This document shows positions 11,530-22,825 of a DNA stretch of 64,000 nt, one piece after another (position 1 is the stretch's first letter; each line of letters begins with the position of its first letter). Location of the stretch: contig MNCI01015670.1 in NCBI GenBank assembly GCA_015680685.1, positions 622,486 through 686,485 of the forward strand, given 5' to 3'. This DNA comes from Gnetum montanum (taxonomy: Eukaryota; Streptophyta; Gnetopsida; Gnetales; Gnetaceae). The notes under the pieces are model-generated. The model was not told the DNA's origin. It made no database searches and saw only the letters and a list, made by a program, of their open reading frames with translations. The position numbers were made by a program, and so were the translations under genes.

Positions 11530-12382
11530 TGATGAGTGGTGAGGTACCCCTACACTCTACCATACGAATACGAGTGCTTCACACATGATCCGATCAAACT
11601 CTGTAGATGGACTCGTTGTGGTATCTAGATAGTTACTCATAGATCACAGTTCGTTGTCTTCTCACTTGGACTAGTATTAGCTTTGTCACGTATGGTTTAG
11701 TCCAGAGTGAGGTGTATGATGTGTTCCTACACTAATGCTACTCCTGGGTATGATGGGAAATAATATCAACTAAGCTAGGATAGAGAGGGTGAGAGAGAAT
11801 CTAAACTAGCCTAAGTGCGATAAGCATCCGTTCCTTAATCATCCATGCACATTTTGGACCTTGTGCACGACTACCACTAGGATTACCAAGCACATGGACT
11901 AGGTACGCTACTGGGTTACCAAGTAGTCACACTTAAATGCTTGTGATTAACTCGTACTTATTACACGTTCCTAAGAGATAAGGGTAGAGAGATATTAACT
12001 AAGAAAGCAATAAATAACAATAACAATTAAATAATTAAGCTAAGTGGATGTTGAAATGATGAATTAATCTCGATCTTTATTGCTAATCATGTGCATGTCC
12101 AAGTACCTCACACTTGAATAAGGATGTTGTACAATTACAATCATCACACAGTAGGCATGCACTGGGAGAAAGGGTTGAGAGGAAAAACTCACAAAAAGTC
12201 CCAACCTTTACACTAAAACTAAAAATTGAAAACTTAACAACTTTTCCAAATCTACCTGCCTCTTATTTATAGATGAAGAGACAAACTGCAATCTTGCGTC
12301 GGCTGTGATATCGCGTATGTGATATCACATCACCTGTGATATCACATACGTGATATCATGACCAACAATTCATGACTCATCA
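11530..12382 (-). repeat. Element 2, 3' LTR
   Basis: 853 bp, starting TGATGAGTGG and ending GACTCATCA on plus. TATA box on minus at about 12261-12275. The GATATC array at 12308-12358 has four exact copies, against six in the partner LTR. Confidence 0.9.
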
Positions 12383-12825
12383 TTCACCACAACTAAATGA
12401 AAACTCGTCCTTGAGTTAAAGTGAGAACAAGCTCTATTGATTACATAGTGGATAGGTATGGGATTATTGACTAACTAGAATGGATTCATGCCATAGTGTG
12501 GAATCAGAACAAAATTGAGACACAACATGAAGAATGCAAAAGAAAATCCTATAACTACAAGATTGGGTGGAACTCATGTAGTTCCTGGTGGCAGTGGCTC
12601 CTCCATGGGTGTCTTTCCCTTGTCTTGCACTCCAGGTCTTGGGGTTTGATGGTGTTGAAGTATGGCCTAGAGTTTCTCCTCTTGTAAGGCCTTGAGTGCC
12701 TTGGCGTGCATGTAAGTTTGCGCTTGTGTCATAGAGGCATCCTAGTCAACCTTCTCTTTTTCTTCCGCCACCCTTTTATTCTTTGTCAACAATTTATTAA
12801 GTTTCTCGGTTCTAAAAGTGTCCAG
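12383..12825 (-). other. Element 2, 3' internal non-coding segment
   Basis: No conserved frame. The first 90 bases resemble 47919-48000 of element 5 (CACAACTAAATGAAA and GGTATGGGATTATTGACTAA), so the region next to the 3' LTR is shared between the two families. The C-terminal half of the captured ORF seen in element 1 is deleted here. Confidence 0.55.
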
Positions 12826-13341
12826 CTAGTTCTGAGTAACCTTTGGCCCTGTATTCGAGAGGTTTAATACTTTCGAAATGGATTGAATAGAGAAATCAAC
12901 AGTCACACCACAAATTTTAACCATGGTGCCTTCTTCTTTTTTGTGCCAAAATTGGTACATTTCCCCTAAGTACCAAGCACTGCTTTCAGAGAGGGTAGGC
13001 CATAATGGCGATCCTTTGAGGTGATCCCTAATGGCCTCTGGAGAAAATTCTGTGAAAGGTCCAAAGTTTAATTCCACAATCACTATAGTAAATGTGGACC
13101 TTTCATGGATGGCCTCAACACAATCCTGGGGCAACGCGAGATGTTGTCCCTATTCAAACGTTGCTGCAGCTCCTACTTCCACCTGCCTTGATTGTATAGT
13201 AGCAGGGTCTTCTTGGTGGATACTAAATGATTGCTCCTCCTACCCTGCATGTTGTTTGGTAGGAACTTGTCTTTCACCTCTCCTAGGTTTATTGATCCCA
13301 CCTTGAGTAGGACCTTCCTGTTGTCTACATTTCGGTGCCAT
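12826..13341 (-). pseudogene. Captured plant-transposon-domain ORF (short copy)
   Basis: Begins with an ATG at 13341 (MAPK, then KPRRGERQ, a basic tract that could be a nuclear signal) and runs in one frame to a stop at 12826, with two internal TAG codons near 13235 and 13150. The last 102 residues are open: AIHERSTFTIVIVELN, SAWYLGEMYQFWH and VDFSIQSISKVLNLSN, the same signature as at 1818-3236. It ends where the FP.LI..LC half would begin, so it is truncated to the N-terminal domain. Resemblance to the 'putative plant transposon protein' family is from memory. Its role in the element is unknown; the reading frame occupies the place of pol. Confidence 0.6.
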
Positions 13342-13808
13342 CTGCAATCACATGGGGCCAATCATTAGTAAGGTTGTTACGAAAGTTAGGTTATACCTTA
13401 CCACTTGCCTTAATGAATTTTTTTTATCTCCATGTGATGTTAATTATTAGGAGAGAATGTCCCCGAAAGATTATAATATTTAATCCTCTTTGCTTAGGTG
13501 GTTTCCAAATCTAGTTTCCCAGTATAACTAAGGAGATAAAATTGTTTTTGGCACATTTATCCTTAATTTTATAACTACTTAACCTTAATAATGTCCTTTA
13601 GGCAATGATGAATTTCAAAAAATTTATTCACTATTCGGCGTGTGCCCCTCCCCCATGACTAAGCTGAACACTCTTGGTTCAAGTAGGTTCAAATGGAATG
13701 AAAAGCGGAGTACCAGCGAGCAAGTTATGGATATGAAAGCAAGGGGCATGCAATCGTGAGTTGTAGAGAGGAATTTGAAAACATGCCCCTACATGAACAG
13801 TTGCAAAT
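13342..13808. other. Element 2 internal non-coding DNA
   Basis: Aligned with 3237-3680 of element 1. It carries the conserved polypurine motif (minus TTAGTCATGGGGGAG) near 13648-13664. No gene. Confidence 0.6.
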
Positions 13809-14556
13809 NNNNNNNNNNNNNNNNNNNNNNNNNNNNNNNNNNNNNNNNNNNNNNNNNNNNNNNNNNNNNNNNNNNNNNNNNNNNNNNNNNNNNNNNNNNN
13901 NNNNNNNNNNNNNNNNNNNNNNNNNNNNNNNNNNNNNNNNNNNNNNNNNNNNNNNNNNNNNNNNNNNNNNNNNNNNNNNNNNNNNNNNNNNNNNNNNNNN
14001 NNNNNNNNNNNNNNNNNNNNNNNNNNNNNNNNNNNNNNNNNNNNNNNNNNNNNNNNNNNNNNNNNNNNNNNNNNNNNNNNNNNNNNNNNNNNNNNNNNNN
14101 NNNNNNNNNNNNNNNNNNNNNNNNNNNNNNNNNNNNNNNNNNNNNNNNNNNNNNNNNNNNNNNNNNNNNNNNNNNNNNNNNNNNNNNNNNNNNNNNNNNN
14201 NNNNNNNNNNNNNNNNNNNNNNNNNNNNNNNNNNNNNNNNNNNNNNNNNNNNNNNNNNNNNNNNNNNNNNNNNNNNNNNNNNNNNNNNNNNNNNNNNNNN
14301 NNNNNNNNNNNNNNNNNNNNNNNNNNNNNNNNNNNNNNNNNNNNNNNNNNNNNNNNNNNNNNNNNNNNNNNNNNNNNNNNNNNNNNNNNNNNNNNNNNNN
14401 NNNNNNNNNNNNNNNNNNNNNNNNNNNNNNNNNNNNNNNNNNNNNNNNNNNNNNNNNNNNNNNNNNNNNNNNNNNNNNNNNNNNNNNNNNNNNNNNNNNN
14501 NNNNNNNNNNNNNNNNNNNNNNNNNNNNNNNNNNNNNNNNNNNNNNNNNNNNNNNN
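13809..14556. other. Assembly gap (748 N)
   Basis: Run of undetermined bases. The homologous interval in element 1 (about 3680-4695) is roughly 1.0 kb, so the gap length may be nominal. Confidence 0.99.
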
Positions 14557-15092
14557 CCCATTTTCCGTTAGATCTACAAGGATCTTAGTACAACCATGTT
14601 GTGTGATAACTCTCACAGACGTCACCAAAGAGAATCCGCAAGTCCCCTTGATGTCACACCCTAATCATTCCCTCTTGATCCATCCTTCTTCATTCTGGGT
14701 ACAATGAACAAAAAATTAATTTTAAGTTTTAAGAATGTCAAGAATATCACTGTGCCCTTGAACAGAACCTCTTATTTGTAGAATGGATGAGTGAATGTAA
14801 TGGACTCACTATTTAAATAATTGGTCGTTCAAGACTCGATAACATAGAACACACCTCAACCAACGAGCCACATGAGTGTTTTATTCATAGATGAGATTAC
14901 TTATAAAAAGACAAAAAGATAAAAAGATTAACCAAGAATTTGAAAAATGAAAAACTGGAAAACAAAAAATTGTAAAATTAAAGAAAATGAAAACATATTT
15001 ATTAGTCCTACTTGTTATTAAAATGGGGAATATCCCCCATAACTAAACTGTTGAGCATGACAAGGATTAATAATTGAAAGATGAGGTTCCTT
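14557..15092. other. Element 2 internal non-coding DNA after gag
   Basis: Aligned with 4695-5210 of element 1. It lies downstream of the gag stop in element sense. No gene. Confidence 0.55.
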
Positions 15093-16760
15093 TCATGTTG
15101 GAAATATTGAAGCTCGGTCATACTTACCCCATTGGGATTCACATACTTCATTATAGTAAGCATAGTGGGGTAATTTATAAGATGTGGTTTCTGAATAAAG
15201 ACTTGACCCACTATGGTACTTGAGACCATAAGATGGTATGCAAGGATCAGGATGTCGCTCTCCATGGCTATATTCATTGGGCCATATGGTTGTTGGAATG
15301 TTAATTGGTGGTCCTAATGAAGTAACACAAGGCATCAGGTTCGAGGAGAAGGATGCACCATAGTGTTGGACTTATGCTAAGTTGGAGAATGCAGTGGCCT
15401 TGGAACCGTGTTGTCCCTTCCTATGGTCATGTCTAAAGAAGGTACGCCTTTGATGTTGAGGAGGTCTCTCACTTCTGTTGGCAATAGTAGCACAGGTAAC
15501 GTTCGTGGGTTGTTGCTATGGTGCAAACACTTTAGGAATAGTTGGTGGCAATGTAGAAGGAGGGAAAGGATGAGAACGTTGAAATTTAGGAGAAGTGTAA
15601 GGTACACAAGGTGGTGGTTGTGTTGAAGACATGGGCCGATAGTACTGAGGAGAATAATAATGCGGAGAGATAGAGTATGTTGACCTAGTTGGGGAAATAG
15701 GATGTTGGACTTGATAAGCATTTGGATTCAGATGATACGAATGGTGTCTCCAGTTTAGGGATGGCTTCCCCCATGACTGGGATTGTTGCCACTGTGATCG
15801 AACACAGTATCTTTGTACGAACTCTAGATGTAATGTGCTTCCCAAATGCTCATATAAATGTAACAAGATTGGGCATTGGCCCTTGGGGTGATTGTATAGC
15901 CAAATGTTACATTCATATATATGATCAACAGTTAAGCTCTTATTTTTCTCATCCCTTCTTTCCAATTGTCTAATGATATTTTGTCCTACTCCTTGGGTTG
16001 TCAAAACTCTATCTCCAATAATATTGATATATTCTCCACACTTTTTATGCATCCATTCCAGTCTCTTATTGATCTTTGCCTCAATTTCATCTAATGATTG
16101 TTGTACTAGCAAAGATGGTTCTTCCTCCTTGAGATAGGTTGATTTCTCATTTTTGTGATTATGGACCTCTATTAAGTTGAGACTTTGGTCTCGTTGATGT
16201 TTTTCAACACTCTCCCATGTAGTCATTTCTCCTTCTTCTTTTGCTACTCGCTTAATAAGCTCTTGGAATTGATGGGTTCGTAGTTCATACAATTGACCTT
16301 GGGCATACATCCCTAGTATCTCTCTTGTTTCATCACAAAGCCCATCAATGATATGGTACATTATCCTTTCCTCAGAGAACTCATGGCCTAGACAATTGTT
16401 TAATTGTGCATAATATCTTTCTAGGGCCATGTCCAAGGGTTCATGTTGTGCTTGTTTCCACTCTTGGATTTGTTTCCTCAAGGTCGACACTCTTGCGTAA
16501 GTTTGATATCTTTCATTAAATATTTCTACCATTGTTGGCCAACATCGTATTGAATTTGGTTTTAACAATCTATATCATACTTTTTCTTGGCCAATGAGTG
16601 TCATAGGAAAGTGCTTGAATTTTTGCCAACCATTATCAATGTTGTTCCATGCATAGGCATCGTAGAAGGCTTGTAAATGTTGTTGCAGGTTTAAGTCATA
16701 GCATCCTGAGAAATTGGAAGAGTTTTTTAAATTGAGCTTGGGTAAGCAGCTCTCTTTATG
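15093..16760 (-). pseudogene. gag of element 2
   Basis: Retrotransposon gag, the structural protein that packages element RNA. A 350-codon open stretch lies at 15516-16568. The same frame continues to a stop at 15093 past two in-frame stops (about 15518 and 15377), and upstream to about 16760 past a TGA near 16575. Order: helical capsid part with FNERYQTYARVSTLRKQI and GLCDETREILGMYAQGQLYE; an acidic coiled-coil-like part; a knuckle remnant (CNIWLYNHPKGQCP, one cysteine replaced by tryptophan); and a proline/tyrosine-rich tail. About 550 residues in all. Same family as the gag at 1-1070, 53800-55900 and 57474-59480. It is the best preserved of the four, fitting the youngest insertion. Confidence 0.85.
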
Positions 16761-17125
16761 ATTCCTACGGGAGATTCGAACAGCCTCTTGTATTTACATT
16801 AGGCTTGTAGTAGCCAGTAGGGGTTCATCGTCATTGAGTAAGTTATGCTTTCGTGCGTTGGGATGATGCTGCCTTCATTTATGTTTATAAGAAAACCCCA
16901 CTTTGGATTGCGTGCTCTAAACTTCATTGTCATATAATTCGTTGGTTCTCCAATGAATTGCCCCACTAGATGTGGCCTAATCGTAGTCTTGTAGGAGAGG
17001 CATGATTATGAAATTGTGTGTGAATTTGTATGTGACTTTTTGTAATTATTTATTCCTAAAAGACATTTCATTATTTCCTATACAACGATCTTGTGTGATA
17101 TAACTAATCTAGATAACTAGCACCG
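16761..17125 (-). other. Element 2 leader
   Basis: Untranslated leader between PBS and gag; the first 140 bases match 1071-1199. No gene. Confidence 0.6.
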
Positions 17126-17143
17126 TCCCTGGCAACGGTGCCA
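17126..17143 (-). other. Primer-binding site, tRNA-Asp
   Basis: Minus strand reads TGGCACCGTTGCCAGGGA, two mismatches from the plant tRNA-Asp complement, one base from the LTR terminus at 17145. Confidence 0.9.
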
Positions 17144-17144
17144 A

Positions 17145-18026
17145 TGATGAGTGACAAGGTACCCCCAACACTCAACCATACAAATACGAGCGCTTCATGC
17201 ATGATCTGGTCGAACTCCGTAAATGGACTAGTTGTGGTATCTAGATAGTTTCTCATAGATCGTAGTTCATTGTCTTCCCACCTGGACTAGTATTACCTTT
17301 GTCATGTATGGTTTAGCCTAGAGTGAGGTGTATGATATGTTCCTACACTAATTCTACTCCTGGGTATGATGGGAAATAATATCAACTAAGCTAGGAGAGA
17401 GAGGGTGAGAGAGAATCTAAACTAGCCTAAGTGCAATGAGCATCCATTCCTTAATCATCTGTATACATCTTGGACCTCGTGCACGACTACCACTGGGATT
17501 ACCAAGCACATGGACTAGGTATGCTACTGGGTTACCAAGTAGTCATACTTAAATGATCGTGATTAATTCGTACTCATTCCGTGTTACTAGGAGATAAGGG
17601 TAGAGATATATTAACTAAGAAAGTAATAAATAACAATAACAATTAAATAATTAAGCTAAGTGGATGCTGCAATGATGAAGTAATCTTGATCTTTATTGCT
17701 AGTCATCTGCGTGTCCAAGTACATCACACTCGAATAAGGATGTTGTACAATTACAATCATCACACTGCGGGCATGCACTGGGAGAAAGGGTTGAGAGGAA
17801 AAACTGACAAAAAGTCCCTACCTTAACACTAAAACTGAAAACTGAAAACTTAACAACTTTTCCAAATCTTCCTACCTCTTATTTATAGATGAGGAAATAG
17901 GCTACGATATCGCATCGGCTGTGATATCACGTACGTGATATCGTGTACATGATATCACGTATGTGATATTGCATTGCTTGTGATATCACGTACGTGATAT
18001 CACAGCCAACAATTCATGACTCATCA
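17145..18026 (-). repeat. Element 2, 5' LTR
   Basis: 882 bp, partner of 11530-12382. TATA box on minus (ATCTATAAATAAGAGG, about 17876-17890). 29 bp longer than the 3' LTR, partly because of extra GATATC units. Confidence 0.92.
17892..18005 (-). promoter_or_regulatory. GATATC palindrome array upstream of the LTR TATA box
   Basis: Six exact GATATC sites plus one GATATT in about 110 bp, most within the larger palindrome GTGATATCAC and spaced by CGTACGTG or close variants. It sits between the LTR start and the TATA box, where enhancers of an LTR promoter would be. Function is inferred from position only. Confidence 0.7.
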
Positions 18027-18031
18027 CCTTG

Positions 18032-18908
18032 GAACTTTTTTTTTTTTTGAAAATAAGTTCAAAATGGGAAACGGAAGTTAGGGTGAGGATAGCTGCCGAA
18101 CCCCATCACACTTAAGAACTTATTACACTGCCAATGAACATGGTCCTCGTTCCTTTTTTTTTCTTTTTTTGGAAACTTTTCCCATGATATACTTCATTCT
18201 TAAGGTAGGAATTCCAACATGAGTCTGGCTGATTAGTTGCACTACTAGTGAACACGGTCCTCATTCCTTCCTTTTTTTTCCTTTTTGAGGAAAATTTGCC
18301 CATGGTGCAGTTCAACCCTCGTGTATGTGTCTTTAATTACAATTTGATAGCATCATAGTAGGTATCCTGGGTGGCTAAGGGTTCTCAAGTGGAGATGAAC
18401 ACACTTCTCCCCATTATTCATAGGGTAACCATGGATCATCACACTTGAGGGCTAGGGCTTATGAGAAGGAAAGTGGGATTTTCCAGGGTCACCTAGTGAT
18501 TATGGCTAACCATTCTCCAACATCACCTATCCTCCACTCACATGATCATGATGATTACATGATAAGTTAGCACAAATCTCATACTCCATAATCCAACATA
18601 ACTATAGAAACTAAAACCTTGAAAAAGACTAGGAAGAATCAAAGCATTATTGAAATATATAGTATAAGAGAGATTTTATGTAATAGTACTAGGAAATATT
18701 ATATAAAGCATTATACTAACATTATTTTCAATGGTGCTATGATGACCCAACGCCTAGTAACTCAAAAGATCATAATGATTATTAAAATCATATGCGAAGA
18801 AAAAATTAAAATAATATGCCAAGAAAGAAATGATGGAAGTGCAAAGAAAATATGCAAATGCAACTATATACAAATGAAATGCATGACAAAGAGGAAGAAA
18901 ACATGCAA
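18032..18908 (-). other. Element 3 internal 3' region right of element 2
   Basis: Non-coding. 18120-18320 holds two diverged copies of a 110-bp unit, each with GAACA(T/C)GGTCCTC(G/A)TTCC followed by a long T run. Continues 11529 across the element 2 insertion. Confidence 0.5.
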
Positions 18909-19595
18909 CTAAGAATATACTAGGTGTCCACACGAGGCACCTGAGTAGAAATTCTTTGGATGGAATGAATTAAAACTTCTAGGTAACTTATATCCTTGCA
19001 CATTAGCAACCTTGTACACATTGGGGCCAATGACATCTTTAATTCGGAATGAGCCTGACCACATAGGAGAGAAATTATTTTGAAGATTTGCTTGGTCAAA
19101 TGTTCTACCTTGTTCTGAGACTAGGTATCCTATCTTCAAGTCTTCACCAATGTACTTCCTATCAAGATATTGTCGATGCTTAAGATTATGAAAATCAAGA
19201 CCTAATCTTAACTTGCTCATTCATTTTCTATGAAGTTTTTCTTTGATATAAGTTTTAATGGTAGGTCTAGGTCTTGAGGGATAATCAAATATAGCCTTTC
19301 TAGGAGCACATTCCATGGATGTGTTGTTAAAATTTAGCACACCTTCAAATGTTTTAAGGGGTAGGGTCTTACTTACATCTTTATCTTCCCCTAAAGGTAG
19401 TGGATCACTTAGATGAAATCCATCATGTTGTTGATAAGGCAAGGTTTCTTCATAGATTTCTTCACCTTCTTTAAAACTTTGATAGGATTGGGTGGAATCT
19501 GCATGAGAGAGAAAACTTATTTTTGTAATTCCACTAACATATTCATTTTCAACATATTCATTGTGCTCAACCTTAATAACCCCAAGGTAAAGATT
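18909..19595 (-). pseudogene. Element 3 integrase C-terminal tail
   Basis: Two open stretches, 19221-19442 and 18909-19220. The second reads FSPMWSGSFRIKDVIGPNVYKVAN, the beta-rich C-terminal DNA-binding region that follows the integrase core in gypsy elements (form: W-x-GPF-x-I-x-x-V-x-x-x-x-Y-x-L). It follows almost directly on the protease tail, so RT, RNase H and the DDE core have been lost by an internal deletion. There is no chromodomain signature. Confidence 0.65.
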
Positions 19596-19601
19596 AGTGT
19601 T

Positions 19602-20561
19602 TCAATATTCCAAAGATTGATTTTGTTGATCCAAGGCTGTAACTACTTGTTTGTAAAAGGGTTCTCGAGGTATAGTCATGTATTTAGATTTTTCTTTGAT
19701 AGGGATTAATAGCTCTGAGAAATCTGACCTAAAGAAGCCCCCAAACTTGGCTCCAAAAGTCCTAGATAAGAGCACACCATAGGTGGGCAACATGTCAACT
19801 GCTAGGATATCAGTGTAACATGTGAATGTAGGGTATTATTTAATTTGCACTTTTACTACTTTTAATGACCCTACTACAGGTATGTCGGACCCATCAAATT
19901 GAATCAGATTTTTCATTTGTGGTATCATTTGTGCTTCTAAAGTCTTACATACCTCCAGTGGCATGACACTGACAGTTGCTCCATAATCCATCAAACAATT
20001 GTAAACATTCTTTCCTAAAATAATTAGAGTTGTTAAGAAAGGAGGTTGCTCTTTCTCACTCATCGTGGAATTGTTTGCATTGTGTATTGATAGCGCGTTA
20101 GGACTTTTCATGAAGTGAACTTCTCTTTCAGGGGTTGGGGTTGTTTCTTTTCTAGTTTTAGGTGTATCAACTATCTCTTGAACTGCCTCTTTCATTTCAT
20201 TAAATTCTAAAAGGTCATACATTGAGATGTTAGCTTTGGTTTTTTTCAAATCCTCAACTAGATCATAAGTCTTAGGTATGCTTTTGACTTCTTGTTGAGG
20301 TGGAGTTCTTCTAAGAAGAGGAGGAGAGTTTGCTTGTTGTGGGGCATTTACTTGTGATGACCCAATTTGGTTGTTTACATTGTTATGAACTCTCTTGTTT
20401 GGAGGAGTGTAATGGTCATTCCTAATTTGTTGTTGTGTTTTGTTCATGATGTCTTTAAATCTACAGTAGCAAGCATTAGGTGGGTTGGGGTTGTTTACCA
20501 TAACTTGCTCCAATGAGGAAACCTCCTTGTTTTCTATTTGATGAGGTTCGTTAAGGACCAT
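19602..20561 (-). pseudogene. Element 3 aspartic protease
   Basis: Retropepsin that would cleave the gag-pol polyprotein. 19836-20561 is open (241 codons): a gag tail, then LIILGKNVYNCLMDYGATVS, where the catalytic D-S/T-G-A triplet reads D-Y-G-A, so the active site is altered. 19602-19793 continues with PTYGVLLSRTFGAKFGGFF, the conserved segment after the protease. A stop lies between them. Confidence 0.75.
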
Positions 20562-21761
20562 AATAAGAGGTTTTCCATTCTGTTGACTTTGGGTGTTGTC
20601 ATCAAATAATGCTAAAAATTGGGGACAAGTCTTCTTAGAATGTTGCCTAGTGTTATGGAGGTGACAATAATTGTCATTGACTGATGAACTAGGCTTTTCT
20701 GGTTGTATAGAATCCTTGTTGTTGTTTCGCTTTAGTTCAACTACTTCGTTGGAAATTTTTTAAATTGAAGTTAATATCTGGGTCATTTGATCTTGAGTTT
20801 GAGTTGGGGGTTGAGTAGGATTAGGTACCTTGTTTGGGTTTATGATGGACTAAACTAAGGCCTTTGATTGATCCTCATTCAAACCAGTGTTAGATGGTAG
20901 GAATGGAGAAGATTTGGGACCCTGAAAATAGCTATTTGTAGGTTGAGTCATTTGAAGGGAAATAGGAGTTTGGAATGTGGTGTTGGTCATTAGGAAAGTT
21001 GGTAGAGGTAGAGGACTATGTTGCATAGGATTGCTAATGCTCATCATTCTAAATTGAGTTTGAATGCTTTTCATAAGGGTTATTTGTTCTAACTCCATAT
21101 CTTTAGCCATTGCTCCCTGTATTTCTATTATGTTAGGGTCCAATTTGATGGCATAGGCAAAGAATGGATCAATGGTAGAGAGGTAAAAGTTGAAGATGTC
21201 ATCGGGTTGTGGACGCATCTCACTTGGCACATAGGCCAGCTGGTGAAGGAATCTAAGGTTGTAATCCCTGACATTTTCCCCATGTAGCTTTCTTAGGCTA
21301 GTGAAGTTACTAGATGCTATGGTAGGACTTATGATTTTGTCAAATTGAGTCAAAAACTTATTTTTGAACTCCTACCATGAGTTAATGGAGGCATTGGGGA
21401 GCATCAGAAACCATTGGGTTGCTTTGGTTCTGAATGTTGTCATAAATACCCTACATGCCACATCATTTTGGACAATGTTGTAGATACCTGATAAGGTTTC
21501 AAAGCATTGTATATGTTGGCGGGCATCACTAGAAGGGTTTGTGGGGTCGTAAAACAAATTTATGTTCTAGAGTGACTTTGGGATGTCGTGGTAGTTAGTA
21601 AAGTAAAAGGGGTTATTGACCAAGGGAGCTGGGGGTTGATTGGTTGCCATCCTAGTCCAACCTCTCCCAAGAATAAAACTTGAAAAATGTGAGGCTCGTT
21701 GTTTCCTTAATGCGAAGAGATGAGTGATTGGTCCATTAGAATCATAGGAGAGTTCACTCAT
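20562..21761 (-). pseudogene. Element 3 gag
   Basis: Gag particle protein broken into stretches 21567-21761, 21372-21557 and 20850-21353. The last has LHGENVRDYNLRFLHQLAY and a proline/serine tail, typical of the Retrotrans_gag domain and its C-terminal linker. A knuckle-like CHLHNTRQHSKKTC lies near 20640-20690. Start chosen at 21761, the first ATG after the purine-rich leader. Stops separate the pieces. Confidence 0.75.
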
Positions 21762-21769
21762 AAAACAGT

Positions 21770-22325
21770 ACTATATAATACAATTATTAGAATGAAACTA
21801 TAAAATTTCGTAAAAAGAAAAAATATTGAAATAATATTTTTTTTGAAAAAAAAATGTATAAAATTGCAATAGTTATAAAATTAAAAGGGAAAATAGTAAA
21901 ATGCAAGATTTTAGGAAAATAAACTTAAAATTGCATAATCAAATAAAACCACCTTACCTAACCCAGGACTAAGGTAAGGATCGCCAAAAAAAAAATTCGA
22001 AAATGGGATTGTAAACAAGGATTTAAAAAAAAACAAGGAAAAAGATTAAAGAAAAATGGGTGATGAGACCCAAAAAATTTTAAGAAACAAACTTTTAAGA
22101 ATTAGAAATAAAGGGCTCAAAAATTATTTAAAAAGATTTTTTAAAGGGCTCAAAGATTATTTAAAAAGACAATGGCTGAAAACAAAAATTTTAAATAAAA
22201 CAAGTTTAAAACAAGGAAAATGAAATTTTCAAAAAATAAAAATAGGGACTAAAAAAGGATAGAAAATAAATATTTCAAAAAATGAGATAATAAAGGTTAG
22301 AGAAACGATAAGAAAAGCTGATAAA
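21770..22325 (-). other. Element 3 leader, strand-asymmetric
   Basis: Very A-rich, C-poor on plus. A 37-bp direct repeat AAAGGGCTCAAA...ATTATTTAAAAAGA occurs twice at 22105-22170. At the LTR edge the minus strand reads TGTTTATCAGC, which could be a decayed initiator-Met PBS (TGGTATCAGAGC); weak. Confidence 0.5.
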
Positions 22326-22820
22326 CAAAAGGTTGGGGAAAGGCCCTCCTTCTCCAAGAGCCTCCCTCTAGACTCCATTTTATAGCCACTGCGGCTATCC
22401 ATAATGATGCGTACATTTCATGTAACGGCTACAAAAACCGCCACCACTTCTTGTGTAATAACTCCAACATTCTTCAATTAAGTGCCCACTTATGTCTGTA
22501 ACTATCCTAACTTCCGAAATGTCTACTACTAGTGACCATAACTGCCATCATTAATGACTATAATTGCCATAACTTCTAAAACATTTATCACTAATGACTG
22601 TAACCACCATCATTAATGATCGTAACTACCATCATTAATGACTAGAATACTGTAACTTCTAAAACGTTTGCCACTAATGACTGTAAGTGCTACCATTAAT
22701 GACCACCACCTGACAGTTTAAATGGCCACTACTCGCATGATTTTTACTATGGTCATTAAGGGAGAGAAATAGAAACATTGATAATCATGGCCCCATGCAA
22801 ACATGGGAGTGTTGACATCA
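22326..22820 (-). repeat. Element 3, 5' LTR
   Basis: 495-bp direct copy of 10612-11108, with the same minisatellite (22497-22704) and TATA box (about 22374-22387). Confidence 0.8.
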
Positions 22821-22825
22821 ATAGC

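Larger units (their letters stand above)
11530..18026 (-). mobile_element. Element 2: complete non-autonomous Athila-related element
   Basis: LTRs 11530-12382 and 17145-18026, TG...CA termini, and a perfect CCTTG duplication at 11525-11529 and 18027-18031. On minus: 5' LTR, tRNA-Asp PBS (17126-17143), gag (15093-16760), an unsequenced gap, the captured transposon-domain ORF (12826-13341), 3' LTR. No RT, RNase H or integrase is present, and the 748-bp gap is too small to hide them. This matches the class described as TR-GAG or large non-autonomous derivatives, mobilised by helpers. Elements 5 and 6 share its LTR terminus and PBS and are plausible relatives of the helper. Confidence 0.88.
10607..22825 (-). 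mobile_element. Element 3: internally deleted Ty3/gypsy element
   Basis: Bounded by matching repeats 10612-11108 and 22326-22820 (497 and 495 bp) and flanked on both sides by ATAGC (10607-10611 and 22821-22825), a 5-bp target duplication. Read on minus, the LTR starts TGATGTCAACACTCCC. Coding order on minus is gag, knuckle, protease, then an integrase tail. RT, RNase H and the integrase catalytic core are absent, so it is a deletion derivative of about 5.7 kb once element 2, nested at 11530-18026, is removed. The inner LTR terminus does not show a clean CA, so that edge may be off by a few bases. Confidence 0.75.

Noticed and set aside
13725-14707. Long frames across the run of N
   Set aside because: They exist only because undetermined bases contain no stops; there is no sequence to support a protein.
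17126-17143. tRNA-Asp gene fragment
   Set aside because: Only the 18-base 3' complement is present, at the exact PBS position; no cloverleaf sequence surrounds it.
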